Of a DNA stretch of 64,000 nucleotides, positions 25,640 through 39,038 are shown one piece after another (position 1 is the stretch's first letter; each line of letters opens with the position of its first letter). A program made the position numbers and the translations under genes. Source of the DNA: Tyto alba (taxonomy: Eukaryota; Chordata; Aves; Strigiformes; Tytonidae); NCBI RefSeq assembly GCF_018691265.1, contig NW_024881295.1, positions 20,078,243 to 20,142,242 of the forward strand. Reading direction: 5' to 3'. Under the pieces are notes generated by a model. That model saw only the letters and a program-made list of their open reading frames with translations. It made no database searches and was not told the DNA's origin.

Positions 25640-26640
25640 ACAAAGGCTCCTCTTTCCTTTGGCTCTAGAGAAGACAGCCGAGACAAGCCAGCTAATTCAC
25701 GTGACTGAAAGTGGGAGCGATGAACCCCCCTCCTCCCCATTCGTGTCCCTCTGTGCATATATTACTGTAGTTTCTCAGGGAACGTTGCTAGTGCAGGGTT
25801 AACTCAGGTTGCCAAAGATGGAGACGTGCAATTAAAAGCAATAAAATCTCTGTGTCTTATTGAGTTACAGCTCATCAACTGATTAGAAGTAACTTGTTAA
25901 GCCTCGGTAACTCAATTGCTTCCAGTCATGTGCATGTACCCTTTGAGGCTGCTTGATTCCTCTGGAGCCAGCCTCCCTTGGGAAAATACGGCCACGCTGC
26001 AAACGTTGGAGCTGCGGGGAGAGACTGTCTAGTGACACACTCCGTGCAGGTATTAGCAGCGAGTGGCTGAATTCCCCCTTGCTGGTTTGAAAATAAACAT
26101 TACTCGGCCTTTAGCCCGGGCCTGTGGCACCCCATCTCATTCAGCTCTGTCGCGGCACGGCGGACTGCGCGCCCGCAGTTAGCAAGCCTCCACACCCCAG
26201 ATAAGCAAGACACCAGGCGCTTCAGTTCATACACCAGCACGGATGCAAAACGCAGCGAAGGTGTCTAAATCATTGCTCAATTCGAGTTAGAGACTGCTCT
26301 GTACGTGCAGGAGTTCAGCCAGGAGCAATGCTGGAGTTATACCTTATGCTAACACTTCACTGAGGACAAGCCCTCCTCAGAGAAGGATTAAACTGCAGTG
26401 ACATACAGCCTCTTAACACTCAAAAGAGAGCACCCGCAGGATTTTTAATGCACTTTAATTCACACCATTAACTGATTCAGTTCACCTTCGCTGCACGTCC
26501 CCAGGCAGTGCACCACGAGCCACCTGCCTGCGGTGGCAGACACGAGATGAAGCCCCCTTGAAATCTGAAAGGTGGCATGCATTTTGCCACAGAACTCTCT
26601 CATCCGAATAAACAAAGGTAATTCAAATAAGACAAGGTAA
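25640..26640 (+). promoter_or_regulatory. Candidate internal promoter, noncoding first exon or enhancer of CHRM2
   Basis: This is the CpG-richest part of the window. About 21 CpG dinucleotides lie between 25987 and 26304, including CTGTCGCGGCACGGCGGACT and TGCGCGCCCGC, whereas flanking DNA has very few. A GATA site (AGATAAG, 26199-26205) lies within it, and an exact 10-base inverted repeat lies just upstream (25859-25868 and 25907-25916). Good splice donors follow at 26617/26618 (AAG|GTAATT) and 26636/26637 (AAG|GTAACT), and weaker ones at 26049/26050 and 26260/26261. CHRM2 genes are known to have several noncoding 5' exons and alternative promoters, and GATA factors are reported to act on the chick M2 promoter. 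The location, about 33 kb upstream of the coding exon and on its strand, fits an internal promoter. There is no clear TATA box. An enhancer is the main alternative. Confidence 0.4.
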
Positions 26641-29600
26641 CTGGAACGTTGAATTTCATCAACTTTCTCTTTTTGTGGTTGTTGTTAAAAAAGATATTCC
26701 AGTTCCACAGATGTTTACCTGCAAAAAACCCCAATGTTTTGGTTCCTATTACCAGGGTATTAGGCTCCATTTCTACATCAAAACATGTCCTTAAGAAAGT
26801 AAAGACAGAAATGGGAAGGTCTAAAGGCACTGAGGGAACATGTCAGTATAAGAAGGAATTCAGAGTCTACTCTGAAAAGTGTTATATCAATCATGATAGA
26901 GTTATAAAAGCAAATGAATTGCATAGAGGAGGCCAAACAGAGATGTCTGTTTACCTTGAGTTCAGTAATACAGGATAGCATTAATAGGCAGCATATGTAC
27001 AACAGGGGAAAAGAAGTATAGCTTCTTGCAACATTTAATTAAATTGGAGATTCTCACTGCAGGGAAATTTTACTGACACTAAAAGCTTGGAAAGATGTAA
27101 AAAAAAGATTGCATATGTTTGAATTACATGGAGTATTCATTCCTATGTCTTGGACATTGGTTGATTACAGAATACACATTATTGCTGAATGAGGTACATG
27201 ACAGGAAACCCGGGGCTTGATCCCATTATCAGTAAAGTATGTGTAGAGCTTTTAGGATGGGAAGAATTTCAAGCTCCTGTCCTGCTATGACCCCACTATT
27301 ACAAATGTCAAGAGTACTTTGTTATTGACTTTAAATGGTAACAGAATAAAGCAATTTCTATGCACTTTTTGGAAATCCTTTCCTTAATGCTCACTCTGAG
27401 GCATTCAGTGGCCACCAAGGTGGCAGACAAACTATTGACCTTTTCCAGCATGCACCAAAGGCCAGTTAAAGACTTTACTTCTCATATTTTTTCCTTCAAT
27501 ATAATCCACCTCAGCAGTATGAGGACTCTGCAGTCTATAGCACTAACTGACAGGAAAGAAAACAGAAACGTTTATGTGGTTTATCCCAGTTTGTTATTGC
27601 TGACCCTCTCGCATATCTCCTACTCTGACATACTGGTAGAAGATAAGCCGCCAGTAACAAATTGGCAGTCAGACATAAAAGCAATACTAGCTTTGCACTG
27701 GAGACAAAATAATTTTAACAACCCTTACCAAGTGCTGTTTTAAGCAACATAAAAATAATAATACCCACAAAACCAGAAATTAGACAGTATAACGATCAAC
27801 AACTCTATTTTGTCCTATTTTATCTTACACAGTTTCACAAGGCCCCAGTCTCAAAAACTATTGAAAAACAGTGGAGAAAATTCCTCTGCCTTTAGTAAGC
27901 TTGGATTCAGCTCCAAAAATAAATTTAATTTATGACTTAATCTTTTTATTTGATCAGAAAACCTGTTTTCTATGTTCCTTATCACTCTCAGGTGCCATTC
28001 ATTTGCATTTCTAGATACTTATACTTTATAAATATAATTTGGGGAAGCTAGGGGGAAGTACCTAGAGAACATATACTATTCTGGAGGACATCTGCCAATG
28101 GAAAGTTTTGCTTCAGTGAGTTAACCCTGCTATGTGTCCGGTGGTACAGCGTAGCATTGTCCCATATTAAATCTGCATAAAGCAAAGAGTTAATGAAAAC
28201 ATGAGATTTTTCCTACACACTTTTCCATAATACTTACCATTTTCTAGGAAGTTTTTTCTTTTCAAAGCCTATCCTCAAGAAAGGAAATGCTCCCCTAAAT
28301 GTCTGTAGTGTTCTGCCACCTTCATTCTTATACCTGTTTTTAGCTTGTTTCTCTTTCTTCCAGCGTCTGGAAGTCCAGTCTTTGGATCCAAGTGTAATTT
28401 TTAATAGTAAATAAATATAGACTGCGATAAATTCCCCCAAAGTGGTGAAGGAAGAACACTTTTATCTCCTGCGATATACTTCTGACAAAGTATAATTAAA
28501 ATATTTTCATGCTGGCTTGCATGCTCTGTCTGCCTTTTATGAATGATGAAGTCTATCAAGCTATTATTTGTCTACACATTGTGTGAGGAAGGATTAAGCC
28601 ACTGAAGTGTTCAATATCAGTAAATGATCTGGAACTCCATAAAAACATCAATTATTATGCAGTTAAAGATGTCTTAGTGCTCTCTCAGGAAGTTGGAGTT
28701 TTGTCTTCATACCTCTGGTGATGGAGTGTGGGGATGACTGTCTCCAGAGGCAGAGAGAACACATACAGCTAAAATGTAAGCTATGGGACTATGCAGATGA
28801 GCGGGAATTTTCTGTTATTTATTCAGATATATTGGAAGAAAATGGAACTTACGTCAGTGCAGAAAAAGGTACACTATTTATATCTCTGAAAAGATGGGGC
28901 TCCTCTGCCTAAGCCCCTGACACAACATAATGGGACCAAGTCTTGAGGTCATATAATCTGAGATTTTTTGATGGAGTAAACAAAAAGAATTGCAATTAAT
29001 TTTAATGTAGTGGTGTCTGGCTGAGTGGTAGGCAGCCTGGAAACCTAGTGATTGGGGAATGGAGCTCTGCTCAAAGACATATTTTCACGTTTTTTTGTGT
29101 GTGTTTTTTTTTTTTTTAGCTGGTAGGACTCTCCTAGCTTCTATAGAACTCTGCCTATTTACAGCCCATGAGGATCTGAGACATCAAGCAGGCAGGTGTA
29201 TCACTGACTTCTCTTTACAGCCTCTAATGTCCCAGCATCATGGCCCACAGGCTTGGTAGCACAGGAATGACACTTCATATACAACTGGGGAGATACAGTG
29301 TTCACCTTGAAGACTCTCCACCATTTCCAAAGTCTTCTCCCTAAGTATAAAAAGAGTTTGAATTAAAGCAAACGATAAATTTGTATTTAGTGAGAACTGC
29401 ATATAAGACTCAATGTAATTGCAGCGTACAAAAAAATAATGCTGGTGACCTTAAATTACACAACAAAATAACAGAGGACATCTTAAAATTAATTCTAACT
29501 AATTAAAAGCATTGCTCAGTTAATGAATGATTCATGATTCATATTGCTCAAGTTGCCAAACATTACCTCAAATTATAAATTGGGCACATCCTTTCACCAC

Positions 29601-32600
29601 TATTAATAATTGCAATTATGTCTGTGTAAGTACCTTCAGCTACCAAAGCCAATACATTATCCCCTCCAAGCCGTCCTGCCTCATCCTCAGAGCAAGACTA
29701 AGCTAAGGTCCGTAAAGCACACAAGGGTGTAGCGAGGGACTATTTCAAGAAGACATCTCTGGGAGACCTAATTGTCTAATGAAGGCTGAAAGTTTTTTCT
29801 CCATGGTAGTGGCAGTGTCTGATGTCTCAGCAGGTCAACTAAATAAACCCTGGTAGAGACAGAAGAGGTGAAAGACATTTCTATCTGAAATGTTCAGAGA
29901 GAAGAATTTTTACTTGATGTAGCCATTATACAGCTTGAAAACTGTTGCTTAGAGTACTTCGTGGCAAATGCTGGAATGCAGCTTTTCTTTTCCTTATAGT
30001 TAAATTGTTTATTTATTTATTTACTCACTCGCTTGTTGGACAACAGGGATCATTTAAGCTAAATTTTGAGGTAATGAAAATCATAATTGAACCAGAGTAT
30101 GAAAAAAGGAATGTAAGTTGTATTTCGATCTTTTCTAGCAGAGAATTTTTCATGACTCAACAGAAAAACAAGGAGCAGGAAAGCTTCTTCTATAAGAAAG
30201 ACCAAAAAGGTTCTGCCTGCTGTAGTGCCAGGATTAGAAGATGTGAGTATCGTGGAGTCGCAGAAGTATCTGGTTTAGGATTTGAGATGAGCTAGGCTTT
30301 TTGATTTGGATCTCTGAAATATATTAACCAGAAAGGTTTATTGACCTCTCTGGAGCTGGGCATAGTTTAGTTTCATTAAGTGCTAAAATTCAAGTCACTC
30401 TTTCTTCATGTCAAAAAATTGAAGAGGGCAAAGTCACTCTGCTGCTTATTGAAATAGATACTGAACTGCCACCGAGGCTGCCATCACTGCAGTCACTAAC
30501 CTTTTGCCTCTGTTTGACTCAGGGTGAGAAACTGAGCAACAGCGTTCATAGAAATTTCCACTATTATCTTCTATAGCAATGTGTTTGAATTTTTCTCATT
30601 TCTTTGTTCTCCTTCTCCTCTCAAAACACACAATATACCTGTTTTCCTCCCTGGTGAACGTTACCACACTAGTGGTGTACCAGCAAATATACACTGCTCA
30701 GTTTACCAGTAGGTAAACTCAATTTTCCTGTGTCTACCATCAACTATGTTACCACTGCACACTGCTTAGACTGCTTAGACTATACCATAGCTTTTATTCC
30801 TCACCCTGAACCCCTCTGCTATTGCTCTGGCATCTCAAATAAATGATGCATAGCTACCTGACATGCCAAGGCAATACATTTGAGGTATGTCCAGTCACAG
30901 CTGTCTACTCCATACCAACAAAACAAAAAGCCAGGAAAAAAAATTATGGGGGAGCCCTTGCACTTTTATGACACAGTTTATTTGCCATGAGCTGGCCACT
31001 GCTGGATCTCTCCACCCCCAAGAGAGCACAAGTGCAAGGAGGTTTGACTTGTAACCCAGCACAAGATGAACAGGCAGCATTAGGAAAATGACACTTGCAG
31101 CTGAACGTAATAAAAAGCATCTCACAAGGGAGGCTGGCTGGTCAGGTTTATTGCCGTGCTGTTTACTCTACTCATTTCAAGGTATTTATAACACACCTGA
31201 TTGACTATCGTTTTTTCTCCAGATGAGGTTGCACAATAAGTTGTGGAGGGAAGATGAGGCAAAGATGAGAGATTGAAACACTCCCTAAGAGTAAACTGGA
31301 TAACAGAGACTAAATGTCACAGTTTGCTCTTTGGCATGATGGGGATTCATGCTCCACGTCCCCAGGCACCCAGCTGAGGCGTTTGGATTAGGAGTTTAAG
31401 AGAGAGCAGAGACTTCAGGAGGCTAATTCAAAGCTCTGAAGAGCCAAATCACTGTGAAAGAACCTCTCTGTTGTCACTCATGAGTCTGCTAACTTAGTTA
31501 CCACAACTAGACATAAACTGCTATAGTTAAGTCTCTCCCTCTGTCCTTCTTTTGTTCTGCAGTAATTAACCAGTAAACCAGTAACCATTGCTAGCAGCCA
31601 AGTATTGAACTGCACACTGGCCCAGCAAGGCCCTTATACCTTTGTCGTTCTAACATTCCACCTGCATGGCTTTTATTCCTGTCTATGGACAACGACTTTT
31701 TCCTATTTTATCCCTTCTTTGATTTTCACATTTTCTCACTCTTTATTTCTTTACTTCCTACAGTTTAGTTGTATAATCTTGGAGTGGAGAATCCTGAGTA
31801 GGCTCATGAAATTTCAGAAAAGCGAACTGCTCATTTCTCACCCTTCACAAGGCTGAAAATGTCAGTAAAGGCTGTTACCATCGCTGTTACAGTCAATGCA
31901 TAAGTGACTTTAAAGCATGAAGGTATCAAGCTCAGTCCTGCTTGCCAACAGAGATGAAATCTCCTCTAGCATGATATACATCACACATATCACATGCAAA
32001 ATCCTGCCCTTTATGTCCCCTTTGATTTCCAAACAGATTTGAAAGTAATTTTAGTTGCAATTTGTAAATCATTGTATACAGTTCTGATAAACAAAAAAAC
32101 AAGTCGACAGAACTAGGTGAGCTGACCAGGTGAGGTCAGAGTTCAGAAGTCTTAGATGCTTGTCAGCTGCTCTCCAAAGGCCAAATCCCCTATTAGACAT
32201 TATTCCATTATCAATCTGTTTCCAGTTTTATTCTGGAAATGTCTCATAAGCCAGTGCATGTTATTGACAGTAATAACAAACATGGGTTATCACTCCTTGG
32301 ATTTTTCTGGAGACAGTCATTACCCCATTACTGCAACGTATGACTACTGTTTGTAGACACGTGATGGACATGGCACATCGCAGTTTCCTGGGACAATCCA
32401 GAATGGATTCTTTCCTGTTAACCCTGAAGTCCATCACACTAAAAATATCTGGACTGGAATGACTGAAAAATCTCTGCTGTGTCCCTTGGAAATGTGCTAA
32501 ACAGAATTACCCTGCCCATTCTTGAGCACAATGTATCATCCTCAGCATTGCCATGAAAAGAGAAACTGTTGTCACTGGGGACTTTGCCTTAGTATCTTTT

Positions 32601-35600
32601 TCCTTTTCCTCACTGGGTTTCTGATGCAGCTTCTGTTCCTTCTGAAGTTGCTGTTGCCCTGGGTCCCAATAACCAAAACAGGGCAATCTGTGTAACAGTC
32701 AGGTAAGGCTGCTAAAGAAGTACCTAAATGAAGGCAGTTCAGCTGTTTCTTTTCAGGCAAATCTTTGTTCGCATTCTTGGGTGCTCTGTTGTCAAGAAGG
32801 AATATGAATACTAAGTAACAGCTATTCAGTACACAATTTTGTCCATTCAAAAGCAAAGGGGGTTCAGAAAACCAGACGAGTGTTTATTTGTGAAGTAAAA
32901 GAACCAGTGTTACTATTAACTGGAATATTCTTTTCAGAAAGCTGCTGAGTTTCCTATTGAATATTATCAGATATGCCAGGAAATTAAAAGGAATATTAAA
33001 ATTATACTACTCTGGGCATCCATACTTTGACTTATTTTACAGGATTCAAATTGGTTACTGTAATATACAATTTCTCGCAAGGAATGTGATAACTGTAACT
33101 TTCTTTAAAGCTGTGAGTTTTGCCAGTTAAGGTATACTTCAAAGTGGTATCTCAAGTACTTATTATGTTAAGGAATGAAATAAACTAAGTGTCATAAAGG
33201 AGATTTTAGACCATGAGTTTAGCAAGTTCTCTGGGCAACTATCAAATATTTTTAGATTACGTTACATGAAGTGATGATCATCTGGATAAGTTCTTGAGAC
33301 TCTGAAAATATATCAGATAAGTGAATAAACATAGAAAGAATAGGATCTGTGGCAGTCACAGACTGTTCAGGGTAAAGAGCACTTCAGTGAGGCAACCTGC
33401 TTCAAATCCTTCTGACATATGACGTAGTAGAGAACATGAATGTTAGACAATTAAATTGTTGAGGAATCTCAGCTGTTGGGCTCCCAGCAGAGTCTGGCAG
33501 ACTGCTGAGGAGCAGCAGAAGAGCAAGGCACGGTAAAGCCCCTGCTCACACAATACCTGAAAGGCCAGAAGAGGTGAAAGGAGGGAAGAACCAAGTGGTT
33601 TTCTACTAGGCATCTGTCAACTGACGTGACAAAGATCTAAGGAAGCGGGTCAGTGACCAGAGAACAATGCTCGCACGGACGAATGCTGCTGCCATGTGCT
33701 TGCAGATAACTGAGGGGTTAGAGAGATTCCTTCAGGTATCTGGTGCCTCAATTTACTTGTTTCGGTAACAAGCAGAAAGAGGACTAGCATGATCTGAGAG
33801 CTCAACAAATTGGGGACACAGGTATCATTTTGCAAGAGCTACCTTAGCTCGCCAGGGCCCGCTGATGTTGGAGGACTGGAAGTGGAGACATGGAGAGCAT
33901 GGTGCAGTTACAGGTGACAGACTGGAGCACTTGCTGCTAGGGTCTTTCTCTGGGCTTGGAGAGCTCTTCAGAAAGTTTGTACAGATGTTTGCAGAAGGAG
34001 TAGACAAATGTAGGAGACTTGCTCCAAACCCAAAGAACGCTAACCACTTGACAAGACATTTCTTAAACATCTAAGCACCACAGCCCTTCAGGTCTCAGAA
34101 CTGGCACTTTAATTTCCTGAACGTCTACTAAAATTGGAGGTAAAGATTACCAGGAAAAGAAAATATCAGGCAGAATGTTTTTCAGAAATTTGTTCCAGAA
34201 GGAAAGATAATTTTTCTGCATAGAAAGAATGACCATAAAAAAAAAAAAAAAGTCACTTTGAAAGCAGCCCTGTGGAGCCATCAAATCCTAAATAACTTAT
34301 CTTTGCTAATCTCCAGGGAGGATGGCAAACAACAGAACAGAGAGAGCCAGTGCACAGCTTAGTGGATACAACTGATGGAACACACTGTGGTGTGCATCAA
34401 ACAACCTTTAGGGAAGCAAATGTATTTGGAATATTTTCAGCAGTTTTATTTCAAATGGTGTCAGAGGACCAGTTAGGGAAATGGATGAATTAATGAGTCA
34501 GAATGTATAGACATTCATGGGAGTTTTTTTGTAACTGTATTCACTGGTAGATCTTCTAAAGCAAAATAGAGGTAGTTATGATGATACAGTCTAACTGGTA
34601 TTTATGCTAAAAACTACCTAACCAGTGCTGTCAAAACATATTATGATTGGTCAAGAAAAGTAGAAATTCTTTGTGATGTTTCTGATCTTCTCCTTCTGTG
34701 TTATGCATTATGCTTTCCAATATCTTTTCTAAAGAAAAACAAATGTGAATGAGCAATGATGAAAATATAGGTTTTCCAAGCATCATACTATGCATAGAGA
34801 TAGGGTTTTGTTGCATGAATACCAGGTGCTCTCCCAACACCAATTGCTGCAGACTTAAATTGTGGTCTCCTAAGGTTACTCAGGTCCTCAACATAAATAT
34901 ATAGAAGACCTGCATAAAACAATATCCCTGTGTCTGTCTACATAAGGCCTGATTAAAAAATGGGCAAGTAGACTTGATTCCATAAAATCTTAATTTATTT
35001 AATTAACTTTGCAATTTTTATAATAATAACACAAGGTTATTTTTTTTAATTATTTTTTGAAGAAAGGGAATTAAGAATTTGTTCATCTGTGCAACTACCA
35101 TTTACTACCCTTCCTACAATCAGAAATAGCAGCATACCCTGTCTGCTGTACAAACTAGCCATAAGCTGATAGCACTCTTTAAAAATATAATTTATAGCTG
35201 TGTCTCACTCTGAATGTTCTTTCCTACTTCTTTCTCTCTGTGTATCACAAGATACACCGCTTTCAGCTCTGGTTTACTGTACCTTTCCTTGGTTTCCTGT
35301 TTTTTATTTCTTTAATTTCTTTGTATTCTACTATATTCCTACTGTTGTCCTTCTACAGTATAGCATATCCCTTATAATTTATTTCATCTTCATCCTAAGA
35401 TTACTGCACTTTACCTCTTTACCATACCCGAGCTTCCCTGCCCTGAACAGTTCAAGATCCTTGCTGCAGTTTCACATCTGGCACTGAATCATCCCAGATT
35501 CTATCTGCCCTATGGAGGAGCAGTCATTCCTCACATTCCTTCCACCATGTTGCTGGCTCCATCTTTCACACCGCTCTCTGATCGCCAACTGCTGTTTGAC

Positions 35601-38600
35601 ACAGGCGCTACCCATAGCAGCAGAGTGTCCTCAGGAATGCAATGCAGAAATACCTCACCAAAATATAGATAAGAAATAGATTCCAATATGCACCGGACCA
35701 CAACCAAGTGCGACTTATGAGCAAATAGTTCAGTGGTAAAAGTACATAGGCAAAACAGGAAAGATGAGCACATGATGATGTAAGAAAGAAAGTCACCAAT
35801 GCAAATTATAAAAGCTCACCTTTTTCACAGTAGCTGCCCTTGGAGAGAGATGATCATTTTCTCAAAATAAATGAGATCTGGCAAATCTGAGACCCTATAA
35901 CAAATAGCAACAGTGACTTTTAGAGGTGTTAAGCCTGCAAGTCCCCTCTCGGGGAGGGGGACTGTATGACATGATTCACTCACATTTTGGCTGGTGAGAG
36001 ACCACTGTTCAGTGTTCCTTTACACCTCTGGAAGGATGCAGCTTTTCTGTAAACAATGATCTTTACCTTTCTTTAGGACTGGAATAGTGATACATTATAA
36101 TGTCTTAGCTGTAACATTCAAGTTGGCAACATTTGTACAATATCCACCTATTGTCTCAGTACTTCTGTATTTTCCTCTTCATATGAACATCTCATGCAAC
36201 TTAAAAGCTCTTTATTGGAAGATAAGATTAAGATAAAATCATATTAGCAATTTTGATGAGGACTGAAAGTGCAATGGAAAGGCTTTAAGAAGAAACTGTG
36301 TTTGGAAACACCTGTATACCATATAGAATTACCTGTGAATACACAATAACAGAAAAAAACATTGAAATCCTTGTTTTCATTAAAGCCATCTTCTGGAGCA
36401 CTCATGAAAATTATATTAGGAAGGCCTGCATGAAGTAATGAGGTAAAGTATCTTCTGGATGAGTCATGAGCTGACCTCCTTAAAACAGTGCCTGAGATGT
36501 GCTGTCATCACGGAGAAAATCTCTGGGTTTGTGAGCTTTTGTCATTACAGTAATATTCAAATAACTCTTCAAAATGAAACCTTGATAATAAGCTAGCCTG
36601 CTTCTGCAAATACACAGAAGTAATCTTTTCTCAGTACGCAGAAAAATCTGAATGCTAATATTGGGCACTAGACCCACGGTTTAAAGGTGAATTAAAACAC
36701 TAAAAAGAAACTTAAACTAACAACACACTTATGCGATAAAAGCCTCACTTAAATGTGATTAGAGAAAGGAGGTTATATTTAAGTCTGGGCTTTTCTCCCC
36801 ACCCCCATAGAAACTTCCTTCTGATATTCCCCAGTACTTTTTTACTGGAAGAAAATGTCCCAGAACACTTCCATCCTGTGCTTTTACAGACACTATACTT
36901 TATACAGATCCTGTGGGGCAGACTGAATTGAGATTCTACTCACAAGCAGTCCTGTTGACAGCACTGCGATTATTTTCTGGCTTAGGACAAGGTATTATTG
37001 AGTTATTCATGTACCTCAAGATGTATAAAGGCATTTAATGGGGCTAACAGAAATGCCTAAGCAGGCTAGACACCTAACAAATAGAAAAGGTAAAACATTC
37101 TAGAATCTGGCTCTGTGACGTGATGGCAGTTCACCTTTGAAATTAGGACTTACTAGGGCTCCATCTTTCAGTAGATTAATCAAACACTTTGTGGTACTGG
37201 CCTAGTTTCACCCTGACAAGGGAGGAAACAGACACCACCCCCCCAGTCACCCTCTCTGCAGGAGGCTGAATTCCCCTTGCAGTGATTCACTGGGAATTAA
37301 ATTGCTGTAGAGTCACAAAGCTGCATATTGGCTGGGGATACCAGAGTGTTAAAGAAGCTACAGTGAGTACCAACAACTTTACAGTCCATTTATCAAACTG
37401 CCAGTGGCTCCCATTTCAAGGCAGGTGAGGCAATAATATATAAGGATTGAAGAGATTATCTGTTTCCAAAGAAGGTGATGGCCGTTGGGGTGGTGGGGTT
37501 TTTGTTTTTTTTTTTTTTTCTTTCTGCTTTTAGGGAAAGTTCTGCAAACCTGTTAGGCTCTTACCAGTTCTTGTTATTACAACTGGAGCTCAACACTTGC
37601 TTATTTACTGTTTCACTGAACACAGAAATATGGAATAAGGGCTCCCTTGCCTTCAACACATAAAGATGAAAGAGAAGGGGAATGATAAACATGAATCAGC
37701 TATTATTTAGCAGTCTTACTTGGGCCAGTTCTGCCAGGCTCACACCAACTTCCTGATATACTTTCAAGGCTTTGATCCAGGCTTTAGCTCAGGTTCATTG
37801 CATTAAATGAATCCTCTCATCTTCCCTTATTCCTTTCTCAGACCCTGCTTCCTCCTTTATCCTTGAGCATTGTCCTAGCCCTCCCTTAGCAAAAGCTCTG
37901 TGTGTGTGCACAGGGAAATGCCTGCCATAAGTGATGTGCCCAGAATTCCCACCACTTCCCAGCAAAACACAGGCTCTGTGTAACAACAGGGAAGCACAGA
38001 GCTAAAAATAAACTCACTCTTTGCCCATTTCACTGGATGTCCTGCCTGAAAACAAAGAAGCAAGTGAAAAGTGGAACAAACCTCCAGCTCCCTCCCATAC
38101 CTTGGACTGCAGCGTTTCATGTAGTTTTTTACTAACTCTAGTGTCTTGACGACCTACTGTGCCTGGCATTGCTCAGATGTGAGTGAGAGATTACCCGTGC
38201 CCTGTAGATCTTTCAGCTCTGAGTTTCAAGATAAACTTGGAGCAGAAGAAAGAGATAAAACAGATTGAAATGGAGAAATGGATTACCGTAACCAATAATA
38301 TTTGGGTGCCCGAGATGCCTTTGGGGTCAGGGGTGATGTGCTGTGCTCACATTTTTCAGAGATAGACTGATTAGAGACAAGTTCAATCTAAATCATTGTT
38401 TTTACAGCAAAACCATTGTTTCTTCAAAGCTATATGTGCAATATCATCGTTCTTCTAGTGCAATGGTTCTGCCCTGACACATCCTCCCATTTCTTTCGTA
38501 CTCAAGTATTTTGCAAAGTATATTTCTGATACCATTAAGATGGCCAAAAAATGAGAATGCTGATTTGGCTGAGCTGTAATTAGTGCTGGACTAAATATGA

Positions 38601-38951
38601 AGGTAACTATTCAGTGAAAATCAGCATAATTTTGGGACTGTCCTTCAAATAGAATGAATCTATATACCCTCATCTTCTTCAATGATGGCTGAAAATCAGG
38701 ACCACCATGTTAACAGCTGAAATGATAATTTAATGAGACTGGCTACTTTCCTGTAAGCCTTTGAGGTTGAATTGTATGTGGTTAATCTTCTTCATGCTTC
38801 TGTGTTGAGCCTTTATACTGAAAAATTAATCTAAGCTGAATCATCATTGCAGACTGCATTCATGTTAAGACTATTATACTCAGAGAGGAAACTGCTGCTC
38901 CTTCAAGGCCTGCATGCTTGGGACCAGAGATGGACAGCTGTCTTTGTTGCT
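26641..38951. other. CHRM2 intron
   Basis: No gene, RNA or interspersed repeat was recognised in this long stretch. Simple tracts include T runs near 29090-29120 and 37505-37520 and an A run at about 34238-34252. An AT-rich block of homeodomain-type motifs is at 29470-29620. Open frames reach 127 codons (27360-27743, +) without any supporting signal. A short GC-rich hairpin sits at 35940-35963. Confidence 0.5.
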
Positions 38952-39038
38952 GGGAAAAGATACACATCAAGTAATAGAGATGGGAGGAGGGGAGGGAAAG
39001 AGGGGAGGGAAAAGATGCACATCAAGTAATAGAGATGG
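38952..39038. repeat. Tandem duplication, 55-base period
   Basis: The 32-base segment at 38952-38983 (GGGAAAAGATACACATCAAG...) recurs at 39007-39038 with one mismatch. The copies are separated by a purine-rich GGAGGGGAGGGAAAGAGG spacer, giving about 1.6 copies of a 55-base unit. Confidence 0.9.

Noticed and set aside
27360..27743. 127-codon plus-strand open frame
   Set aside because: No domain or signal peptide is evident, and there are no supporting splice or polyadenylation signals.
29945..30295. 116-codon plus-strand open frame
   Set aside because: No recognisable protein features, and it contains low-complexity TTTA repeats.
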